From assembly GCF_021654135.1 (NCBI RefSeq), contig NZ_JAKGSD010000013.1, positions 62,001 through 126,000 of the forward strand: a stretch of DNA of 64,000 nt. Direction: 5' to 3'. Below the pieces are notes generated by a model that did not search any database, was not told the DNA's origin, and saw nothing but the letters and a program-made list of their open reading frames with translations. This document shows positions 59,361 to 64,000 of the stretch, piece after piece. The position numbers and the translations under genes were made by a program. This stretch comes from Amycolatopsis tucumanensis (lineage in GTDB: Bacteria; Actinomycetota; Actinomycetes; Mycobacteriales; Pseudonocardiaceae). Within the stretch, counting starts at the first letter, position 1; each line of letters starts with the position of its first letter.

Positions 59361-59966
59361 ATGGCAAGGACAGGGCGGCCCAGAGCGTTCGACCCGGCGA
59401 AAGCGCTGGCCACGGCGCAAAGCATCTTCTGGGCGTCCGGCTACGGCGGAACCTCGATCCAGGCGCTCGTCGACGGCGTCGGACTCGAACGCGGGAGCCT
59501 CTATGCCGCGTTCGGCGACAAACGCCGGCTGTACTTCGAGACGGTGAAGCTGTACTGGGCCGAGTACGAGAAGACCCTCCGGTCAGCACTCACGCAGGTC
59601 CCGCTGCTCCCCGCGTTGCGCGAGGTCCTGGTGATGCCCGCGCAACTCGGAACCGTGGCCTCCGACCCGCAGGCCCCGCACGGCTGCATGATGGGCAACA
59701 CCATCGCCGAACTCGTCCCCCACGACGCCGAAGCCACCGCCCTCGTCACCGACGCGTTCGCCCGGTTCGCCGACTTGCTGATCGAACCGCTCCGGCAAGC
59801 CCAGCAACGCGGGGAAGTCAGCACCGCCTCCCCACCCGAAGCGCAAGCGCAACTCCTGCTCGTCCTCGCCCAGGGCACCTCGCTCCTGGCGCGCACGGGA
59901 ACCGACCCCGCGACCGCCACCGCCGCGATCGACGCCGCCTTCGCGGGACTCCACGCGGACGACTGA
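59361..59966 (+). CDS. TetR-family regulator
   Basis: 201 residues. HTH: ALATAQSIFWASGYGGTSIQALVDGVGLERGSLYAAFGDKRRLYFE, with a C-terminal domain containing HGCMMGNTIAELVPHD, as in the AcrR-like repressors that guard SDR/oxidoreductase genes. ATG at 59361 with GGGGAC upstream. Divergent from the SDR-quinone reductase operon, with the 42-bp inverted repeat as operator. Confidence 0.85.
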   Translation: MARTGRPRAFDPAKALATAQSIFWASGYGGTSIQALVDGVGLERGSLYAAFGDKRRLYFETVKLYWAEYEKTLRSALTQVPLLPALREVLVMPAQLGTVASDPQAPHGCMMGNTIAELVPHDAEATALVTDAFARFADLLIEPLRQAQQRGEVSTASPPEAQAQLLLVLAQGTSLLARTGTDPATATAAIDAAFAGLHADD

Positions 59967-60054
59967 ACAGGCGCGGCCTGCGCAGCACGGTGTGCGCCGG
60001 TCAGGCCCGCCGCGGGGTGGTGCGGCCGATCCCGGGTGCCGGCGACGCGGGTCT

Positions 60055-60384
60055 TCAGGTCACCGCCCGGCCGGCCGCGACCCGCTGGGCGCGCGCCGCT
60101 TCGCTGAGCAGGCCGGCGAAATAGGCGGCCTGTTCCGCCGCGTCGGCCGCGGCCACCTCACCGGCCGCCACACTGGAAAACGTGCTGCGCAGATGACACG
60201 ACAGGATCTGCTGAGCGACCGCGCGCAGGGCTCCCTGCACCGCGGCGAGCTGGATGAGCACGTCGCCGCAGGGCCGCTCCTCGGCGAGCATGCGTTCGAC
60301 GCCCAGCACCTGCCCGGCTGCCCGCTTCAGACGCCGCCGCAGCGCGTCCTGTCCCCCGATGCCGACGGTGGAGGTATCGCTCAT
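60055..60384 (-). CDS. CsoR/RcnR-family metal-sensing repressor (DUF156)
   Basis: 109 residues. The four-helix DUF156 fold: LRRRLKRAAGQVLGVERMLAEERPCGDVLIQLAAVQGALRAVAQQIL then SCHLRSTFSS. In copper CsoR the ligands are Cys (in the CxDVL position), His and a second Cys four residues later. Here the first Cys (RPCGDVL) and a His (SCHLR) are present. The Cys four residues after the His is Thr, and an extra Cys precedes the His. So metal specificity is uncertain. ATG at 60384 has GGGAG 7 nt upstream. It lies 36 nt past a SHOCT membrane gene and near a P1B ATPase. Confidence 0.8.
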   Translation of the reverse strand: MSDTSTVGIGGQDALRRRLKRAAGQVLGVERMLAEERPCGDVLIQLAAVQGALRAVAQQILSCHLRSTFSSVAAGEVAAADAAEQAAYFAGLLSEAARAQRVAAGRAVT

Positions 60385-60420
60385 GACGTCGCTCCCGTTC
60401 ACCGGCTCGTCCTGCCGGGA

Positions 60421-60684
60421 TCAGCGGTCCGCCCCGGAGTTGTGCAGCCGCAGGGTCTCCACGTCACGCCGGTAGGTCTGCTCGTCGATCTCGCCGCGGG
60501 CGAACCGCTCGGCCAGCAGTTCCTCCGGGGACGGGCGGGCGCGGCCACCGAAACCGTTCCCGTGTTGCAGGACGCGGAACAAGGCGATGCCCCCGATGAT
60601 CACCAGTCCCCAGAACAGCACGTTGCCGACGGTCATGAGCGCGACGCCCCAGCCGCTCATCCCGTTTCCGTACCAGTACATCAT
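60421..60684 (-). CDS. SHOCT-domain small membrane protein
   Basis: 87 residues. One membrane helix (about 15-41, GVALMTVGNVLFWGLVIIGGIALF) and a C-terminal SHOCT motif (SPEELLAERFARGEIDEQTYRRDVETL). Such proteins are frequent partners of copper-export operons. The N-terminus (MMYWYGNGMSGWG) is Met/Trp/Tyr-rich, which might bind copper. Position and strand suggest co-transcription with the copper genes. Confidence 0.75.
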   Translation of the reverse strand: MMYWYGNGMSGWGVALMTVGNVLFWGLVIIGGIALFRVLQHGNGFGGRARPSPEELLAERFARGEIDEQTYRRDVETLRLHNSGADR

Positions 60685-60724
60685 CGTCGGCTCCCGCCCT
60701 TCCTCGATCCGGGGAACCGGGCCG

Positions 60725-60976
60725 TCAGTTCCGGCCGGCCGGGCCGCCCCGGCTCATGCCGGCCACCATCGCCGCGCCGGCGACCCCGGTCAGCATGAGC
60801 ACAATGGCGATCACCAGCAGCGGTGCGCACATCAGCAGCATCATCCCGCCGTGCCCGCGGCGCCGGTGCGATGTGCCCCCGCCTCCGGTGGCGTCTCGCG
60901 ATCGGTGCTCATGGTCGTCCCCTTCCGCGCGGTACCGCCAGCGTGCGCCCGGGCCCCTGCGGGTGCGATGGGCCAA
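60725..60976 (-). CDS. Small single-pass membrane protein of the copper locus
   Basis: 83 residues, start uncertain. The C-terminal half is one hydrophobic helix (MMLLMCAPLLVIAIVLMLTGVAGAAMVAGM) with many Met. The N-terminal half is His- and Arg-rich (GDDHEHRSRDATGGGGTSHR). A His/Met-rich one-helix protein beside a copper ATPase suggests a metal-binding accessory. Family not identified; translation could start later than the ATG at 60976. Confidence 0.5.
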   Translation of the reverse strand: MAHRTRRGPGARWRYRAEGDDHEHRSRDATGGGGTSHRRRGHGGMMLLMCAPLLVIAIVLMLTGVAGAAMVAGMSRGGPAGRN

Positions 60977-61012
60977 GGTCGCGTGCCGGGGGGCAGAAGG
61001 TCCCCGCCGCGG

Positions 61013-63373
61013 TCACGTCGTGACGCTGTCGCTGCGGGCGGGAACGGGGCGCTCGGCCTCCGGCGGCCCGGGCAGCCGGAGCCCGTTGAGCGCCAGCGCG
61101 TTGACGGCGACGATCAGGCTCGAGCCGGACATCGACAGGGCGGCGATCTCCGGGCGCAGCACGAGGGCGAAGGCCGGTTCGAACACACCGGCGGCGATGG
61201 GCAGCGCGATGGCGTTGTACCCGACGGCCCAGCCGAGGTTCTGCCGCATCTTGCGCAGCGTGCCACGGCCGATGCGCAGGGCGGCCGGCACGTCGAGCGG
61301 GTCGGAGCGCATCAGCACCACGTCCGCGGTTTCGATCGCGACGTCGGTGCCGGCGCCGATCGCGATGCCCAGATCCGCCTGTGCCAGGGCCGGTGCGTCG
61401 TTGACCCCGTCGCCGACCATCGCCACCCGGCGCCCCCCGGCCTGCAGTTCGGCGACCTTCGCGGCCTTGTCGCCGGGCAGGACCTCGGCGATGACGGTGT
61501 CGATGCCCAGCCGGGCGGCGATGCGGTCGGCGGTGGCCTGGTTGTCGCCGGTCAGCATGACCACCTCCACGCCCAGGTCGTGCAGGTCGGAGACGGCGGC
61601 GGCCGACGTTTCGCGCGGGGCGTCGGCGATGGCGATCACCCCGGCGGCGACGCCGTCGACCGCGGCCACGATCGCGGTGCGCCCGCCGGCGGCGAGCCGG
61701 TCGCGCCGGGCGGCCAGCGGCCCGAGGGCGACGCCTTCCCGCTCCAGCAGTCGCCGGTTGCCGACGACCACGCGATGCCCGTCGACCTGGGCGATCGCGC
61801 CGTGCCCTGGCACGTTCTCGAACCGCTCGGCGTCCACCCGCGCGACGCCGGCGCGGTCGGCGTGGCGGACGATCGCCTGGGCCAGCGGGTGTTCGGATTC
61901 GCGTTCCACTGCCGCGACCAGCCGCAACAGCGCGTGCTCGTCGTCGGCGACCACCTCGGTGACCTCGGGTTCGCCCTTGGTGAGGGTGCCGGTCTTGTCC
62001 ATCACCACGACCTCGACGCGTGCCGAGGTCTCCAGCGCCATCGCGTTCTTGACCAGCACCCCACGCCGGGCGCCGAGCCCGGTGCCGACCATGATCGCGG
62101 TCGGGGTGGCCAGGCCCAGCGCGTCGGGGCAGGTGACGACCACGACGGTGATGGCGAACAGGATCGCCGCGGAGAACGCCGCACCGGCCAGCAGCCACGC
62201 CGCGAGCGTGGCCGCGCCGCCGACCAGCGCGACCAGCACCAGCCAGAACGCCGCCCGGTCGGCCAGCCGCTGCCCAGGGGCCTTGGAGTTCTGGGCCTCC
62301 TGCACCAGCTTGACGATCTGCGCGAGCGCGGTGTCGGAACCGACCTTGGTCGCCCGCACCCGCAGCACCCCGTTGGTGTTGATCGTCGCCCCGATCACCG
62401 GCGAGCCGGGCGCCTTGTGCACCGGCAGGCTCTCGCCGGTGACCATGGACTCGTCGACCTCGCTCTCGCCGTCCGCCACCACACCGTCGACGGCGATCTT
62501 CGCGCCAGGCCGGACCAGCAGCAGGTCACCGGCCACGATCTCAGCCGTGGCGACCTCGACCTCCGCACCGTCGCGGACGACCACCGCGTGGGGTGGGGCG
62601 AGGTCGAGCAGGGTGCGGATGGCGTCGTTGGCGCCGCCGCGGGCCCGCATCTCGAACCAGTGCCCCAGCAGCACGAACGCCGCCAGCACCGTGGCGGCCT
62701 CGTAGAACACCTCGCCCCCGCCGGACAGCGTCACCGCCACCGAGTACAGCCATCCCGCGCCCACCGCGACCGCGACCAGCACCATCATGTCCAGGCTGCG
62801 GGCCCGCAGCGCCCGCACCGCGCCGTCGAAGAAGATCCAGCACGAGTAGAAGATCACCGGCAGGCTCAGCAGCAGCGACCACACGTCCGGCCGCCACCCG
62901 AACGGCACCGGCAGGTGCAGCCCGAACACCTCGGTGCCGATCGGCGACCACAGCAGGATCGGCACCGAGAACACCAGCGCCACCAGGAACCGGTTGCGCA
63001 TGTCCGCCACCATCGCGGCCATCGACATCCCGGCGTGATCGCCGTGCTCCATCGCCTCGGGCGAGCGCGGTACACGCCCGGCGTGGCCGGGCTCCTCGAG
63101 CGGATCGCACACGTGGTTGGGCACCGACTGCCCCGCGCAGTGGTAGCCGCACTCCTGCACCCACCGCCGCAAGCCGGCCACCGAGGCGCGCGACGGGTCG
63201 AACGTCACGGTCGCCGTCTGCGCCACCGGGTTCGCCGCGACGTCGAGGACACCGGGCTGACGGCGCAGCCGGGCGTCGACCACGTTGCCCTCCGACGCGC
63301 GCAACAAACCGCTGACGTCCAGCACGACGTTCTCCGGCCGGACGCCGGTCACCGCGTGGTCACCGTGATCCAC
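61013..63373 (-). CDS. Heavy-metal P1B-type ATPase with CPD membrane motif (copper exporter-like)
   Basis: 786 residues. An N-terminal HMA-like fold (about 10-75) lacks the CxxC metal site; a Cys/His-rich linker follows ([26 protein letters not shown]). Then come eight predicted membrane helices, TGES ([10 protein letters not shown]), a transmembrane metal site CPD at C415-P416-D417 ([14 protein letters not shown]), the phosphorylation motif DKTGTLT (D459), HP (SEHPLAQ) and GDGxNDAPA ([11 protein letters not shown]). Export ATPases for Cu+ usually have CPC and for Cu2+ CPH; CPD is rare. GTG start at 63373 with GGGAGG 5 nt upstream. The metal is probably copper but not proven. Confidence 0.85.
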   Translation of the reverse strand: MDHGDHAVTGVRPENVVLDVSGLLRASEGNVVDARLRRQPGVLDVAANPVAQTATVTFDPSRASVAGLRRWVQECGYHCAGQSVPNHVCDPLEEPGHAGRVPRSPEAMEHGDHAGMSMAAMVADMRNRFLVALVFSVPILLWSPIGTEVFGLHLPVPFGWRPDVWSLLLSLPVIFYSCWIFFDGAVRALRARSLDMMVLVAVAVGAGWLYSVAVTLSGGGEVFYEAATVLAAFVLLGHWFEMRARGGANDAIRTLLDLAPPHAVVVRDGAEVEVATAEIVAGDLLLVRPGAKIAVDGVVADGESEVDESMVTGESLPVHKAPGSPVIGATINTNGVLRVRATKVGSDTALAQIVKLVQEAQNSKAPGQRLADRAAFWLVLVALVGGAATLAAWLLAGAAFSAAILFAITVVVVTCPDALGLATPTAIMVGTGLGARRGVLVKNAMALETSARVEVVVMDKTGTLTKGEPEVTEVVADDEHALLRLVAAVERESEHPLAQAIVRHADRAGVARVDAERFENVPGHGAIAQVDGHRVVVGNRRLLEREGVALGPLAARRDRLAAGGRTAIVAAVDGVAAGVIAIADAPRETSAAAVSDLHDLGVEVVMLTGDNQATADRIAARLGIDTVIAEVLPGDKAAKVAELQAGGRRVAMVGDGVNDAPALAQADLGIAIGAGTDVAIETADVVLMRSDPLDVPAALRIGRGTLRKMRQNLGWAVGYNAIALPIAAGVFEPAFALVLRPEIAALSMSGSSLIVAVNALALNGLRLPGPPEAERPVPARSDSVTT

Positions 63374-63444
63374 CGACGCCTCCCTCACGGCGGGGCCGCC
63401 GCGCCGCCACCGGCCACAATCGCTGTCCCGCCGGCGGCGTGGGC

Positions 63445-64000
63445 TCAGCCGAGCGTGAACGGGTCGCGCGTGCCGCCGCTCAGCTCGACCCACACCGACT
63501 TCGTCTGGGTGTAGGCCTCGATCGCGTCCACACCGTTCTCCCGGCCGATGCCGGACTGGCCGTAACCGCCGAAGGGGACACTGGGCGCCACGACCCGGTA
63601 GGCGTTGATCCACACCGTGCCGGCCCGGACCCTGGCCGCGACGCGGTGCGCCCGGTGCACGTCCTTGGTCCACACCGCGCCCGCGAGGCCGAACGCGGTG
63701 TCGTTGGCCAGTTCGACCGCCTCGTCCTCGTCGTGGAAGGTCAGGGTGGACAGCACCGGGCCGAAGACCTCCTCGCGCACGACCGTGGACTCCGGACCGA
63801 CCCCGGTCAGCACGGTCGGTTTGACGAACAACCCGCCGAGCCCCGCGTCGGCGGCGCCGCCGTAGGCGATGGTCGCGCCTTCCTCCTGCGCGGTCTTCAG
63901 GTAGTGCATGACCTTGGCGTATTGAGGTGCGTTGGCGACCGGGCCCATCTCCGTGCCGGGGTCCATCGGGTCGCCGAGTGCGATCGTCGCGGCGCGGTCG
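63445..64000 (-). CDS. Aldehyde dehydrogenase (C-terminal part, cut by the right edge)
   Basis: About 185 residues visible. [71 protein letters not shown] and [11 protein letters not shown] are the C-terminal blocks of class I/II aldehyde dehydrogenases (betaine-aldehyde dehydrogenase-like). The catalytic Cys and Glu and the N-terminal NAD-binding part lie beyond the right edge. Reads leftward toward the P1B ATPase. Substrate unknown. Confidence 0.8.
   Translation of the reverse strand, partial: DRAATIALGDPMDPGTEMGPVANAPQYAKVMHYLKTAQEEGATIAYGGAADAGLGGLFVKPTVLTGVGPESTVVREEVFGPVLSTLTFHDEDEAVELANDTAFGLAGAVWTKDVHRAHRVAARVRAGTVWINAYRVVAPSVPFGGYGQSGIGRENGVDAIEAYTQTKSVWVELSGGTRDPFTLG

Noticed and set aside
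60587-63514. 975-codon rightward open frame over the copper genes
   Set aside because: Antisense to the P1B ATPase, whose DKTGT, CPD, TGES and GDGVNDAP motifs are unambiguous; the shadow is His/Gln/Arg-rich with no structure.
1-64000. tRNA, rRNA, CRISPR arrays or intact insertion sequences
   Set aside because: No cloverleaf-like sequence, regularly spaced repeats or transposase domains were seen on reading; a covariance-model scan would be needed to exclude small RNAs.

Overview
The window is uniformly very GC-rich, with tightly packed operons, many 4-base ATGA/GTGA overlaps, frequent GTG starts, an AfsR/SARP-type regulator, an ECF sigma factor fused to a SnoaL-like domain and several TetR/IclR/LysR/GntR regulators. 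This points to the chromosome of an actinomycete, most likely of the Pseudonocardiales type (Amycolatopsis or Saccharopolyspora-like). The genus is an inference from style, not from a marker gene. No rRNA or tRNA genes, CRISPR arrays or intact insertion sequences were seen.

Layout. (1) 1-691: a ParB-like gene, cut by the left edge, coupled to a small Cys-rich protein. (2) 1150-9430: a five-gene operon that looks like an uncharacterised conflict or stress-signalling system. It encodes a CCA-adding-type nucleotidyltransferase head, an unknown 420-residue protein, a membrane-anchored Lon-like peptidase/beta-propeller protein, a propeller-like lipoprotein and a SLATT-type two-helix membrane protein. 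(3) 9497-20009: an aromatic-ring catabolic block (FAD hydroxylase, acyl-CoA ligase, FAH-family hydrolase, extradiol dioxygenase, cyclase, second FAH protein, amidohydrolase) with a divergent TetR and a LysR. (4) 20146-21281: an MNT-type antitoxin with a decayed HepT toxin, an XRE regulator and a broken zinc-ribbon gene. (5) 21559-27259: ECF sigma factor, double SnoaL protein and an idonate/gluconate-type operon with LysR.

(6) 27494-41477: two adjacent operons for ATP-dependent opening of lactam or hydantoin-like rings. The first is pxpABC with an MHS transporter, SDR, aminotransferase and RraA aldolase. The second is IclR, hyuAB, a second MHS transporter and a GSAM-like aminotransferase. Each ends in a strong hairpin. 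(7) 41654-45994: DUF4267 and hemerythrin genes divergent from a SARP-AAA regulator broken by two frame changes. Three 11-bp-phased direct repeats lie between them. (8) 46009-49672: hydrolase/TetR pair sharing a near-perfect 38-bp palindrome, an MFS exporter and a VapBC pair. (9) 49717-53043: phosphotransferase-like kinase, a GRDP-like protein with a Cys-rich tail, an XRE-TPR regulator and a small internally duplicated protein. (10) 53152-57173: DtxR-like regulator, PEBP, GntR, a secreted DUF11 protein, then an Imm1 immunity gene still coupled to the last 48 codons of a DddA-like (SCP1.201) deaminase toxin. (11) 57521-64000: quinone-reductase and SDR genes under a TetR with a 42-bp inverted repeat, a copper block (CsoR-like regulator, two small membrane proteins, a P1B ATPase with a CPD motif) and a partial aldehyde dehydrogenase.

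The main novelty candidate is the 1150-9430 operon. Secondary ones are the Cys-rich-tail locus, the SARP-type repeat array, the paired ring-opening operons and the decayed toxin modules. Function calls are from reading motifs by eye; no database search was possible.
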